The notes below the pieces were generated by a model. It made no database searches, had not been told where the DNA came from, and worked only from the letters and a program-made list of their open reading frames with translations. Shown piece by piece: positions 23,662-35,000 of a stretch of DNA of 64,000 nt. Within the stretch, counting starts at the first letter, position 1, and the number at the start of each line of letters is the position of its first letter. The position numbers and the translations under genes are program-made. This stretch comes from Perognathus longimembris pacificus (lineage: Eukaryota; Chordata; Mammalia; Rodentia; Heteromyidae), in the NCBI RefSeq assembly GCF_023159225.1, contig NC_063181.1:10003606-10067605 (forward strand), in the 5' to 3' direction.

Positions 23662-25042
23662 CTTGTCATTCACCCTCAATGTGCTAGGTTCTGGGAATTC
23701 AGTGTCGAGTAACGAAAGAGTTGATCTTTGAACAAGAAACTTACACAAGAGACAAACATGAAGTCAACCAATTATTTAAATTGTGGTAAATAAAAACACA
23801 CTGAGGAAATAACTGGTTCATGGATCTGGCCTTGGGGTAGGTTGGAAAGAAGAACGATGAAATGACAAGACTGAAGTGAGCTTTGTGTTTCAGGGGATGA
23901 AGAGATGCAGGGTACCGGGGACTTTCAAATGACAAACACTTGGTGGTCCATCCTTCTGATCCAGATTCAGCACACAAATGCATGCATGCATGCTTCCCAT
24001 CATGGATCTCATTTCCTCCCCTGTTCTTCCTCCTCACTCCCATTCTCAAGGTACTCTACTTGGTCTCTGAAGAGTCTCTTCCCTGTTGTCTGATTGTTTA
24101 TGCCAGTTCCACACCAACACACTGTGAACTCAGCCCTAATAGAGCTGCAGAATACTGACAGGGATGCCCGTGCTACAGCAGGGCCCTGAAACAGTATCTC
24201 AGTCAGACATAGTAGTGCATGCCTATAATCTGAGCACTCTGTTGGCTGAGGGATAGAGATAAGGAATTTGAGGCCAGTCCGAGCTGCATAGCCAGCCCCT
24301 ATCTCAACAGATGAGGCCTCAGAGGTTGCTCAAGAGAGATATAAATAGCCAGTGGCAGGGCCAGAACCAGAGGTAGGCTTCCAGGGTCCTTTAGCCAGTT
24401 CCATGGAATGCATGACCTAAAGCCACAAAGATGAGTGTGACTGAAATCTGGAGCCCATGCATTCCTTTACTCTACCTTCTACTGTTACCTTCAGGTGCTG
24501 GAATGCCGTACAACAAAAATATCTATAGCTACCTGCTCAGCAAAAATCCAGGAGGCATTCCATCTGTGAGCAAGCTCACCTGTGCTCTGTGAATGAGTGG
24601 AGCAGAGACACATAGAGCTTTTAATAAAGGAAGCCTCATTCTTCTAACAGGGATAAGCAAGGTATGAGTAAAGGTTGTAGTATAGCTCTCAGACTTTGAT
24701 GGGTAGAGTTAGAGGAGAAGAAGAAGAGGGGTTTTTTTTTTGGACTGAATGACAGGGGTATACAGAGGTGGGGGAAAGGAAAAGGCTGAAGTGGCTTTGT
24801 GGTTGACATGCAGGAATTGTCTCATCGCGTGTACATGATGTCTGTGTGCCCACCACATGCTAGGGTTTCCTCATTAAATTCTAGAAACAAAACCAGAACC
24901 TAGGAACTCATTCATGTAACAAAAACCTATCAAATGCCTACAATGTGCCTAGTGAGAGCTAGATGCGGAGGAAACAAAACAGAGCAAGTGCTCAGCCATG
25001 AATGACAAGGCTCTGCTCTTCAGGAATCTACATCCTGGGAAT
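23662..25042. other. Unassigned sequence with one B1
   Basis: Apart from the B1 at 24203 and a short ATGC run near 23978, nothing is recognised. The 24900-24990 part looks like an ancient repeat end. Confidence 0.45.
24203..24312 (+). mobile_element. B1 SINE, diverged
   Basis: gtagtgcatgcctataatct and ggaatttgaggccagtccga mark the body. Confidence 0.7.
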
Positions 25043-25054
25043 TGTTACTGTTTT

Positions 25055-25255
25055 GTTTGTTTTGCCAGTCCTGGGGCTTGAACTCAGGGCCTGGACACTG
25101 TCCCTGATCTTCTTTTGCTTAAGGCTAGCACTCTACCACTTGGGCCATAGCGCCACCTCTGGCTTTTTCTGTTTATGTGGCACTGAGGAATTGAACCGAA
25201 GGAAGGCTTCATGCATGCTAGGCAAGTGCTCTACCACAAAGCCACATTCGCAGCC
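25055..25255 (-). mobile_element. IDL-Geo dimeric SINE with 12-base target duplication
   Basis: The Geo monomer (ggggcttgaactcagggcc) precedes the ID monomer (atgcatgctaggcaagtgct) on +. TGTTACTGTTTT flanks it at 25043-25054 and 25256-25267. Confidence 0.88.
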
Positions 25256-25288
25256 TGTTACTGTTTTCTGTTGTTGTTGTTGTTTTTG

Positions 25289-25522
25289 TCAGTTGTAGGG
25301 CTTGAACTTAGGACCTGGGCACTATCCTTGGACCTCTTGGTGCTCAAGATTGGCGCTCTACCATTTGAGCCATAGCACCACCTCTGGCTTTTTAGTGGTT
25401 AATTGGAGACAACAGTCTCACTGGGACTTTTCTGTCCAGGCTGGCTTTGGACAGTAATCCTCATCAGATCTCAGCCTCCCAAGTAGCTAGAATTACAGGC
25501 ATGAGCCACTGGCACTAGGCCC
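25289..25522 (-). mobile_element. Composite B1/Geo SINE
   Basis: Complete copy 20 bases beyond the previous insertion; it ends attacaggcatgagccactg on +. Confidence 0.85.
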
Positions 25523-25549
25523 TGATATTGGTTGGTGTTTTTTTGTTTG

Positions 25550-25840
25550 TTTATTTGTTTTTAAATTTATTTATTTCTTAATTTTCAAAGTGAAGTACAG
25601 AAGGGTTACAATTTCATCTGTAAGGCAGTGAGCACATGTCTTATCCAACTTGTTACCACCTCCTTCATCCCCCGCCTTCCAGCTTTCCCATTTCCCTCAC
25701 CCACCCCATGAGTTCTACAGTTGGTTTACAGCATACAGTTTTGTAAGTATTGCTGTTGCATTGGTTTGTCTCTTATCCTTTGTCTCTCCATTGAACTATA
25801 CTGAGATTAATTAAATTCCTGACTCAAATGGTGACTATCA
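25550..25840 (-). mobile_element. Probable rodent L1 3'-end fragment
   Basis: It has tttatttatttcttaatttt, then gaagtacagaagggttacaa, then a C/T-rich middle. It resembles 7775-7975. The orientation and family are inferred from this similarity only. Confidence 0.4.
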
Positions 25841-26912
25841 AGGTCTAATCCATCTGTGTTCCTCTTAATCCCCGTGTACAGCCTTCCAGGAAGCCTAGAA
25901 TTGAAGGCTGAGGGTCTTCAGGGTCGAGACCCAGAGGCATTGAAGATTACCTACAGGGTTCTGAGCAGGGGGGTGGCAGGAACAAAATGGTTTGCTTCCC
26001 TTTGGGCAGTCTTTCCCTGTTCTGTTTGTAAGCAGAGGTGGCTGCTTCTAGCTGATCCCCTCCCCTTCCACACTGGCCTCCTCCGGGCCCAGTCTGACAC
26101 CCCTGCGCAGAGTCCCGCCTCCCACCACGCCTGATTTTCACAAATTAGTCTCAATGCACCCGGGCCACAGAGACTGGGGCCGCACCTGACACCCTCCATC
26201 CCTTTAATGGTCCCTTTGTCCGGCCCAAACTTGTCAGCTTGGTTGCCCTTCTGGCTCAATTACCGAAAGTTCAAAGTGAGGGCTGGAGAGAAAGTGATAG
26301 CGTCAGAGGGGCTGAGAGCGATTCCCGGCTGTAAAGGACGCGGGTCCCCGTCCTCAACTGAAATAAGGCCCTGGGACAGGGGTGGGAGGGTCTGACATGT
26401 GCTGTCCAGGGGTGGGGGTGGGAGCGCGGGGGGGGGGGGTCCCCTAATCGCAGGGTGGGGAAATCACGCATCAGGCTGGCTACTAGTAGTCTGGTGCAGT
26501 CCCCGAACTGGGGACTCTGGGTGGAGAGAGGGTCCCCAGGAAAGGGAGACCGGTAAGAGGCAGAGGTGATCACGAGGAGGAGACGCACCGAGAAGGAAGG
26601 AGCTGGCTGCGAGAGCAGATAATGGAAAGAACAAGTATTTGGAAAGGAGTGCTGGTCGAGGAGAGGGCGGGTGGGGGGGGCGAGGTGGAGGAGGAGACAT
26701 CGCAAGACAGGAAAAGTCGGAGAGCAAAACGGCGCCGGCAGGGCTGCCGGGTGTGGGGGGGGATCCGATGGGAGAGAGCGTGGGGGCCGCGGGACAGCCG
26801 GGACCCACGCGGGTCTCGGGCACCTAAGAGCCGGGAGATCCGAGCAGCCCGCAGCTGTCAGCCGGGAACAAAGGCCGGGGAGCTACCGGGGCCAGGCAGC
26901 CCGCAGCGCCGA

Positions 26913-26983
26913 CCAATGAGCGGCGCCGGCGCCGGCCACGCCCACGGCCACGCCCCAGACCACGCCCACGTCCCCGCCCTGGG
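26913..26983 (+). promoter_or_regulatory. CCAAT box plus four 12-bp-spaced KLF/SP boxes
   Basis: CCAAT occupies 26913-26917 (NF-Y type). Three CCACGCCC boxes start at 26936, 26948 and 26960, and a CCCCGCCC box starts at 26972, so the register is exactly 12 bases. These are typical core-promoter binding sites for SP/KLF zinc-finger factors. The motifs are seen directly; factor binding is inferred. Confidence 0.6.
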
Positions 26984-26999
26984 CTCGGGACCCCGCGCG

Positions 27000-27244
27000 C
27001 GGAGGCCAGCGCGCTGCGAGCGAGCGGGCGAGCGGGCGGCTGCGGACCGGCGGCGCGGAGGCCGAAAGTTTTCCTAGTCCAGCGAGAGGGAAGGTGGAGC
27101 GGCGGCCCACGCTGCGGGACCCGCCCGGCCCTGAACCTCTGTGGGGGGGGAGGGAGGGAGGGAGGGGAGAAGAGGCAAGGAGCTGACTGCCACATCCACC
27201 GGAGGGAAACGAGACCTGGAGCCGCCGCCAGGCGCCCGGGGCAG
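27000..27244 (+). other. LZTS1: Candidate LZTS1 noncoding exon 1 (5' UTR)
   Basis: The 3' edge is set by a near-perfect donor, gcag|gtaagg, after base 27244. The start is only approximate, placed just downstream of the CCAAT and KLF/SP cluster. No ORF from an ATG runs into the donor in a way that would continue the LZTS1 frame, so the exon would be noncoding. The splice to the acceptor at 54098/54099 is inferred. A 5' RACE product or RNA-seq junction read would settle it. Confidence 0.5.
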
Positions 27245-27879
27245 GTAAGGTGCGGCGGGTCGGGGTCTCGCCCGCGCCCGCCAAGTGTCCGCGGCGGGGC
27301 CGGGCGCCCGGGCGCCGGGAAGGCTGCGCGCCCCGCGGCGTGCGGGTCCGTGCGTGCGTCCGCGCGTCCGTCGGTCTTTGTCTGTCGGTGTCAGTGACTG
27401 TCTAGGTGTCTTTGTCTCTGGATCAATCTGTCAGGATCTTCTCCCCCTTCCTCTCCCCCGCCGCCGTGGGTGCCACTGCTCTGGTGCGGCGCCCCCCTCC
27501 CCTCCCCGCGCGAAGGAGGAGGATGCGTCCGTCCGTCCGTCCGTCCTTCTGTCTTTGTCCCCGTGCCAGGCAGGCGCTCCCAGCCCCGAATCTGATCGTG
27601 GAGACGTGTGTTAGGTGGCATTAGTGTCGGAGGTGGTGCAGAGGTGGACCGAGCTTCCCCCCGCCCCGTCCCACCCCCCCCCCCCCCCGGGGAGGGAGGT
27701 CTGGCCATCGAGGATCCGCCACTGAACTTTGCTGCCCGGAACTTCGGAGATGGGCCGCGTCCGCACCGCTTTGGGGAACACGGATGCCGTTAGAGGCTTG
27801 GAATGTCGCCCCGAAGGAAGAAGAAATCGTTTGGGCTGAAGTGGATAGAAGGGAAGGTGATGAACGGGGGTGTCTAATG

Positions 27880-27907
27880 CACACACACACGCACACTCGC
27901 GCGCGCG

Positions 27908-27946
<39 letters not shown>
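27880..27946. repeat. CA/CG alternating tract (Z-DNA prone)
   Basis: (CA)n, then about 20 bases of (CG)n, then (CA)n, all alternating pyrimidine-purine, just past the CpG island. Confidence 0.95.
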
Positions 27947-27948
<2 letters not shown>

Positions 27949-27996
27949 GAGCTGCAAGTGGCCAAGGTTAATCCTGGATATGTGCAATTCAGAAAT

Positions 27997-28000
<4 letters not shown>

Positions 28001-28058
<58 letters not shown>
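28001..28058 (+). repeat. (CT)29 microsatellite
   Basis: Uninterrupted CT dinucleotides, 55 bases after the CA/CG tract. Confidence 0.97.
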
Positions 28059-28059
<1 letters not shown>

Positions 28060-28734
28060 ACACACACGCACACGGAATCATACACTCCCTTCCCTCGCCC
28101 TTCACATGCAGGCAGTTCCCCCCCCCACTCCCTCCCCAGCCCACCCCACTTTGGGCTTAACTCGGCTTCCAGCCTGCCTAGCACACTTCTTGGCAGCAAC
28201 AGGCACGGAGAAACACCAAAGGGCCCGGTGATGTTTCTCTTTCCTGTTCCAAGTGGAAAGGCTTGAGTTCTGGAGCAGATGAGTGTTCTGCTCGCCCACA
28301 AGTGTCAGGCTTGGGAAAATGCACACCTGTTGGCTTCAGCGTCCTCAGTTTCCAAAGAACAAGGGAAGCACTGGGATCGGAAGTGTCTAGACAGTTCCAC
28401 TGTCAGCTGTACTGGTGGGTACTGGACAGCCCTTGGCAGGGGCCGTTCCATATAAAGATCCCCCAACTCTTCTTCAGGAAGTGCTGCTGCTACTAGGAAT
28501 AGGAATCCCGGGAGGGAGATGAGCTGCCTGACTTGCAGTCTTTCAGGCATCAAGGCTCTGGAGAAGAGGCTGTGGATGGGGGCATGGAGGGTTTGTATCC
28601 TGAGCTTCCTTCCAAGTTCAAAAACAATTTTTGTGCTGGCATGGGGGGGGGGGTTGGAAGAGGAGAGTCTGTGGTAGGAGTCTGTGGGCAGCGCATATAC
28701 ACTAATTAGGTGTGGCCCACACCTTGTGTTTATC

Positions 28735-28925
28735 CAGCACTTTACTTCTGAGCACTTTCTGTGCATCATAGACGTTATCTCATTTGTTATCTCCTTTATC
28801 CTCACAGTGTAACTACCAGGTTGGCAGGAGACATGGTTTACTCTCTATGTCTGCCAGGGAGGAAACTGAGGCACCTAAAGGAAAGGGTGTTTTCCCAGTG
28901 ATGCCCCACAGCCAATGGGAGTCAA
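28735..28925 (+). mobile_element. MIR relic
   Basis: The order acgttatctcatttgttatc, then gaaactgaggcacctaaagg, then a run resembling a tRNA-derived/CORE SINE, fits MIR. Confidence 0.7.
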
Positions 28926-29544
28926 GCCAGACTAATGGGAGTCCAAGAGAGAGGTCTCAGCTGGGTAGGTGGGAGTGTGGGCACGGGGCTCCGCCCTGCT
29001 GTAGCCAAGAAGAAATCCAGTGGGTAAAGAAGGAAGGGCATCTCTTGAAGGTGTCTCTGAGCAAATGAGAGGAAGGAAGGGATTTGCTGTTGCTCAAGGT
29101 GATTGTTACTTAATGCTTCTAGAAGCCGTTGTGCACTTTGCCAGGGGAACCTGCTTTAGCAATTCAGCATGTGCTCTTTGGGAGGTGTCCCTGTCTGTGT
29201 GCCCCTCAGTAGATGGCCCCACGGACTGCCACAGATGAAATGTTCTAGGTAGGTGATGCTGGGGAATGCCAATGCTTTAGGGTTGTGTGAGGGTAAGATT
29301 TGCCCTTCAGTGCTAAGGCGCCAGAGGCCTGCGTGTGTGGGTGGGTGAAGAGGTGAAGATGGGCTCCAGTCACACAGAAATAAATGGCTCGCTAAATCTT
29401 GAAAAGTTATTTACATGCCTTTGCACTTATTCACCACTCATTTAAACAGCTTTTCATTGGGTTATCTGCAAAATGGCAGGCTCTGGATTGGGCAATGAGG
29501 CTACGATGAGCCTGTGGTTAGGGCACTTATAAACTGACTGGTGT

Positions 29545-29735
29545 AACAGACAGCACTGTAACCAGATTTGATCCCATCCACTAAGTTCACTGTGTGCCCA
29601 GTGCTTCTTATTCAGAATTCACTGTAGCCCTGCAAGGTATGTGTGACTTTCTGGGGAGACTTAAATAATTTGAGGAGGTGAGAGGATGGAGGAGCTGGGA
29701 TTTGAACTCAGAGCAGTAGACTGCAGACTCTTTCT
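29545..29735 (+). mobile_element. Probable MIR relic
   Basis: ctgtagccctgcaaggtatg and gagctgggatttgaactcag occupy the positions expected in MIR. Confidence 0.55.
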
Positions 29736-31369
29736 CCTGCCACATTCTCCTGTCACCTTCTAGCCCAGAAGCAACACACGGACACATTGTTCCTTGTAGA
29801 GGCTCTCCCTCCACCTTCCCAATTAGCCCTCAAATCCATCAAGATTGATCCCTTCCAAGAAAATATCCCTGTCCTTGCCTCAAGTCTGGGTACCTTCCTC
29901 TGAGTTCCTATCATCATTCTGGGCCATGAATTCCCAGCTTGGAATGGTGTCTGGCTATCTGAGTAGACCTTACTTGGTAAGGGGAAAGCTCCCCAAGGCC
30001 ATGACAAGGAGCACTGTTCCCACGGTGGCTCTCTGGCTGGGTCATCCTCTGAGACAGTTCCAGAGCCCTAGGGAAGCCTAGCCCCAACCCCCCTCCATCT
30101 CTGTGTCCATCTGCCCACAGTACAATTCATCAAGGGAAAGTGCTAGATGTGATTTAGACCTGAGGTTTAGAATTGTGTTGCTCAGAACTTCAGGGGCAGA
30201 TGGTTCCTGGGCAAACATCATGAGATGTTTCTGGGATTTTGCCAACACTGAAGTATGCAATGACCTGGTCTGGGGGAATCTTTGGGCCATCTGCATCATA
30301 GCCCTTTTGTGTGGATGTTGGTGTCGATGCCATGTGGACCCTCATGCTGCCCTGGAGAGTGATGTGCTCATCCGGCCATGCTTTCTCCTGGCCAGCTAGG
30401 CAGGTGGCTATCTTTCCTTGCCCTTGTTTCTCTAATGTGGTGGCCACGTGTTCTTTTAAGGATGTGTGCTGATTTTAGATTTCCTTTCAAAGATCATTAT
30501 TCAAGCTTGAAAAACTCTGCTTTTCCAGTGTTTATTAATGGTCTTATCTGGATCAGTGATTAAAAAATAACAACAGCAACAAAACTCCTCCAAAGACCAG
30601 CCCCTATGAATCAATGACAAGCACCCTGAAAGAGAAGTCACTAACTTTACTAGAGCAGCTGCTCAGTAAGAGGGAGGTGAGCTGGTGATGGCAGGGAGGA
30701 AGTGATCCTTGGCTGAACCTTGAAGTTGAAGGATAAAGAGGAGTGGGTAGCACAGCAGCCAAGGTCAGAGTTCTAGCATGCAAGCCAACAGACCAGGAGA
30801 CAAGGCGTTCTCTTCCAGTGGGATGCCTAGCAGGAGATGTCAGACAGAGCTGGTGAGCAGAGTGCAGAGAGCCACTCACCTCCTCCACTGTCAACCCCCT
30901 ATGTGCAGACGGAGCCCAGAGAGCTCCTCCTCCAAGGGTCAAAGGGAGAAGACCTTGACTGAACTCAAGCAAGGTCAGCCTGAGCTCCATGTACTGCAGT
31001 TTCCCCCTTCTCCCACACTGGGCTTCCTCAGATCCAGACTTCTACCTACTTAGGCTCTCCACAGTAGATTTTAGTAGCAATTTTTGTTTGTACAGAACTT
31101 TTACTTATATGTTGACAGGGGACTTAACACGAGTACCTGTGTACACTGTGAAAGATTCTTCCTACCATCTGCCAGACAAGAAAACCCAACGAGCCTAGGA
31201 TTTTTAGAGGAACGCTGAGATCCAGCCTAACTCTCAGTTGTTATTACCAAGCTTGGGGGCCCTATTGCCCTCCCAGCTCCCTCTCCTCTCTTCTCCCTCC
31301 CCTCCTTTCCCTTCCCTCCCCTTATCGATCTCTTTCTTACTCATTCACACATCCCTTCCTCCTTCCTTT
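29736..31369. other. Unique intron-1 sequence
   Basis: No retroposon or exon is recognised; ORFs here are short and lack known motifs. Confidence 0.45.
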
Positions 31370-31440
31370 CCTTCTGGAGATGGAACTCAGATCCTTTGTA
31401 TGTGAAGAACATACTCTACTACTGAACGACACCCACAGCC
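31370..31440 (-). mobile_element. ID-type SINE
   Basis: The reverse of an ID monomer (tggaactcagatcctttgta; ctgaacgacacccacagcct on +). It has a pyrimidine-rich upstream flank. Confidence 0.65.
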
Positions 31441-31615
31441 TTATTCATTAAACAAACTTGAGTCCACAGAGTCATTGGCAACTGTTTGATAAGCACAATA
31501 AAGACATTTTTAAATTCACAGGGCTCAGTTCCTTTCATAATTAAGATAGTTTAAGCATGAAGAAAGCCTTAAAACTTTCTAGTTTTTCTGTCTCTCTCTT
31601 ATCCCTAAGCACTGT

Positions 31616-31624
31616 GTGTGTCTG

Positions 31625-31685
<61 letters not shown>

Positions 31686-31721
31686 TTCTGTCATCTATCT
31701 GTCTATCTATCTATCTATCTG

Positions 31722-31776
<55 letters not shown>

Positions 31777-31777
31777 C
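31616..31777 (+). repeat. (TATC)n microsatellite, interrupted
   Basis: Two long TATC arrays are separated by tttttctgtcatctatctg and a few TGTC units. Isoleucine/tyrosine/leucine-rich ORFs across it are artefacts. Confidence 0.97.
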
Positions 31778-32501
31778 AATCCCAATGAAGTTCCTTCGTT
31801 TGTTTTTGTCCAGGGTAGTACATTCCAAACTAAAACAGGAGCCATGTCTTCACTAAACTTGCAAGGTTGGTAGAAGCCATCCTCAGTAATAGAGGTCGCG
31901 CTGCCAGTTGAGAGAGGAGGGCCACATGACATGGAAGGAGGTGCAGAGGGAAGCCTGGGGAGAGAGGAAGGAGACAGGACAGATAAGAGAGGGAATGTTT
32001 GTGCTAGTTAACTGGAGCTAATCATTCTAATTAATCCAGCACAGGGGTGATTTTTCGTGCTAAGTGACAAGCCAAATTGGTGTGTGAACAGATGCAGGTT
32101 GTGCCCCAGTACCTGGGACAAAAGACAGCAAAGAACTGCCTCCTGCAGGTTTGCTTCAGGGTCAGCTAATCTCTGTGGGAGGCAAGCCGGGAGTGTGAAC
32201 GGCAGCATGTGCAGGACCACAGTTCATTCATCTGCTGTCATTGTCTCTCGCCCCAAGGTGTGCTGTCTCGTGACATCAGGCACACACTCACAAGTGCCTC
32301 ACACAGTATAAGCAATTAGAGACTCCCCGATTGAAAGACCTGCCTGAGCTGGCCTTCCTATGGCATAATCTGAAGTACGCTTTAGCAGCTGCCCCCTGAA
32401 ACCCCAAAGCTGAGCTACAAATCCTCCCTATCCAAACGGCATCTGCCAGAAGAGGAAGGGTCAACCTGGCTGAGACTCCGCTTGAGGATCATATAGAAAA
32501 G

Positions 32502-32760
32502 GCCCTGCCGAGGTGCTGGTAGCTCACGCCTGTAATCCTAGCTACCCAGGAGGCTGAGGTCTGAGGATCGAGGTTCAAAGCCCAGCAGAAAAGTTTGTGA
32601 GACTCCTGTCTCCATTTAAATCAACAAAAAACCAGAAGTGGAGGGGTAGCTCAAAGGTAGAATGCCAGCCTTGAGCAAAAGAACCAGCTAAGTTCAAGCC
32701 CCAGTATTGGCACGCGCATGTGAGCACACACACGCACACACACACATACACACACACAGA
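32502..32760 (+). mobile_element. Composite B1/Geo SINE with CA tail
   Basis: It reads ggtgctggtagctcacgcct to caagccccagtattggcacg, then an imperfect CA tail. Confidence 0.85.
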
Positions 32761-34864
32761 GGCCCTTCGAGGGTCATGCAAACAGAGCTGAGATCTAGTT
32801 TGGGGGGAGGCTGACTTTAGCATCAAACTCTGCCCTGTCCCTGTGCATGTATTTCCCTCTGCAAACTCCCAGGTGACTGAGGCCGTCCCTGCCCCAGGAA
32901 CTCAGGGCAGGGCTGCACGCTTGGCTCCCTGGCCCCAGGCATTGGGGGTATCTTCTTTCGTCTTGCTGTTGCAAAGCTATTTGCTGCTAAATCACCCTCC
33001 TCCTGGCACCCTGGACTGCTAAATTGGTCTCAACTTGCTGTACTTCCACCCACCACCTTAGTCATTATTCGCTGGCAGCGTTCACGGAGTGGGTGTAAAG
33101 CAGCCGAACATTATATTCCTGCTGTAAAGAGAGAGAATTGAGTATAGACGGGCAAGGAGAGGGGAGAGAGGGAAGGAGGAAAGAGGGAAGGGGGGCAGGG
33201 AAGCAAAGCAGAAGATTTCCGAGCACCTTCCCCTGGGGACCCCAGTGTCACCCGGTGGGAGGGGCATAGTCAGAGGTGAGTGGGAGGTGACATCGCACTT
33301 CTCAGAGACTGCACAGGTCTGATCTGGAAGGGGGAGAGGATATCAGCCACGAGGAGAGGAGCCTTCCCTCTGTGAACGAATTCCCTGTTCCTTGAATTCT
33401 CCAGTATGTGCTTGTCACTTGGTGTGAGGGTTGAGCTCTTCATCCAGATACCTACAGGAGCCCCATCCACACAGGACATGGAAGCTAATGGCAGAGAGAC
33501 TTAGAACCTGCTGCCCGGAGGCCCCAGTGAAGGTGGTGGTGATGGTGATGGTGGTGGTGATGTTGATGACCCCCTTACTGCCTGAACCTCTTCCGATAGC
33601 ACATCTGAAACCAGATGTTGCATCAGCAAGAGAAGGAGGACAGGGCCAGTTCTCTTGTCAGACAGCAGAGACATCAGGCAGGGTACATGGACAACGTCTA
33701 GGTCTCCAGTAACGTGTTTGATCGCCCGGGAAGGGGCTGGAAGGGGAGCACAGCACTAACTCCAGCTGGCTTGGGAACCAGTGTGCCCTCCACGTCGTTC
33801 CTTTTCTCCCACCTTCTGTTTGAGGAAAGAACTAGGGAAGCCACGAGAGCTGGGGAGACAGGGCCAGTCGGGGACTATGCTGAATCTGTCCAAGGAGCGT
33901 TGCGATGTGTCCCAAGGAGATTGCCTGCCCTCGACCACCCATCACTCCTCAAGAGACAGCCCCGTCTGTGGTGTCTGGATCTACCCCACCCTGGAGTGGC
34001 AAGGCCATGGGGCAGCCGCAGTTCAGAGGACAGACAAGCTAAGCATGGGGCCGCTCCCTATTTAACGAAGCCCTCAGTTATTCAGCCCTAGCTTCTCCTC
34101 ATTCCCCCAAGAACCACCTGTCCTGCCGTGAAAGGAAGGGAGAGGATTGTGCTACCCTGGTTTCTCAAGGAAACACGCCCTCCCTCCTGCCAATCTGACC
34201 CCCCAGCTGTAATGCCCGCATGGCATAGCAAATAAACCGCACTGCAGGCAGGTGGAGACCATCTGAGGAGCCCGGCAGACCCGCCCCACCCCCCACCATC
34301 TCCACCTGTCCTGGAAAGGGAGCTAGCCACTACCGGAGGAGGCCCAGCATGGAGTCCCCAGCTGGCTTCGGGCTTCTCCCCTTGCAGGGCCCCCAGCTGC
34401 CCCTGCAGCTGGTAGGCAGGTGTGGGCAGGATACGTGGCTTTTCCTGCTGCCCCATTCTCTCATCTGCCAGAAGAGGAGTGTGCCAGGCTTGCAGGTGCC
34501 CTGGGCCCTCTCACAGAACCTCAGACATCCATTGACTTAGAAACCACTTGGTGCAGACTTGCTTCTGTACCGAAGCTACTATCTAGGAAGTAAGAGTCTC
34601 CAGTTCCAACATTGATTTGGGAACTAAAAGGGTCTGCAGTGAAGAAATGTCAGGAACTCAGAAAGAATCACAAACGTCAAGGTTGAAAGGATCCTTAAAT
34701 ACCGTTCAGTCCCCTACACCCTCTCCTTTGCCCCACCCCTACAAACCTAGGGCAGGCTGAGTGGATCCAGGAAAGGCTTTTTCAACTGGGGCTCCACCTT
34801 CCTACAAATTCTGTGAAGCAAACCCAGCATTGGATGTACCTTTGGGAGAGCTGGGTATTGTCTT
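32761..34864. other. Unique intron-1 sequence, retroposon-poor
   Basis: 2.1 kb without SINEs. It includes a GGTGAT repeat near 33531-33570 and GC-rich stretches. No convincing exon is seen; candidate conserved regulatory DNA by default of other content. Confidence 0.35.
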
Positions 34865-35000
34865 CCTTAAAAAAAAAAAAATTACTAGCATATACTAGTG
34901 TATAAAGAGATGTATTGTGACATTTCCATACAGTACATTCATACAATGTATCCCATCCAAGTCACGCCTCTATCATTTGCCATTGTCTTTCTCTCTTTCC
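34865..35000. repeat. Unclassified retroposon-like sequence after an A13 run
   Basis: A13 is followed by attgtgacatttccatacag, resembling L1 3'-end material of rodents. The family is not determined. Confidence 0.3.

Larger units (their letters stand above)
26330..27760 (+). promoter_or_regulatory. LZTS1: CpG island, probable LZTS1 promoter
   Basis: CpG dinucleotides, rare elsewhere in the window, are dense here, and the stretch is almost free of recognisable SINEs. A CCAAT box lies at 26913-26917. It is followed by CCACGCCC-type KLF/SP boxes starting at 26936, 26948 and 26960 and a CCCCGCCC at 26972. No TATA box is evident, as is usual for CpG-island promoters. The island ends with a consensus donor and lies about 27 kb upstream of the first coding exon of LZTS1 on the same strand. 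It could instead serve an antisense or unrelated noncoding transcript. Confidence 0.75.

Noticed and set aside
26622..27284. Arg/Pro/Gly-rich ORFs of 120-150 residues in the CpG island
   Set aside because: High GC removes stop codons; several overlapping frames on both strands are equally open and none has a known domain.
27784..28266. 160-residue ORF with His-Thr and Leu-Ser repeats
   Set aside because: It is a translation of the CA/CG and CT microsatellites.
31557..31873. ORFs rich in Tyr-Leu-Ser-Ile
   Set aside because: Translation of the TATC repeat.
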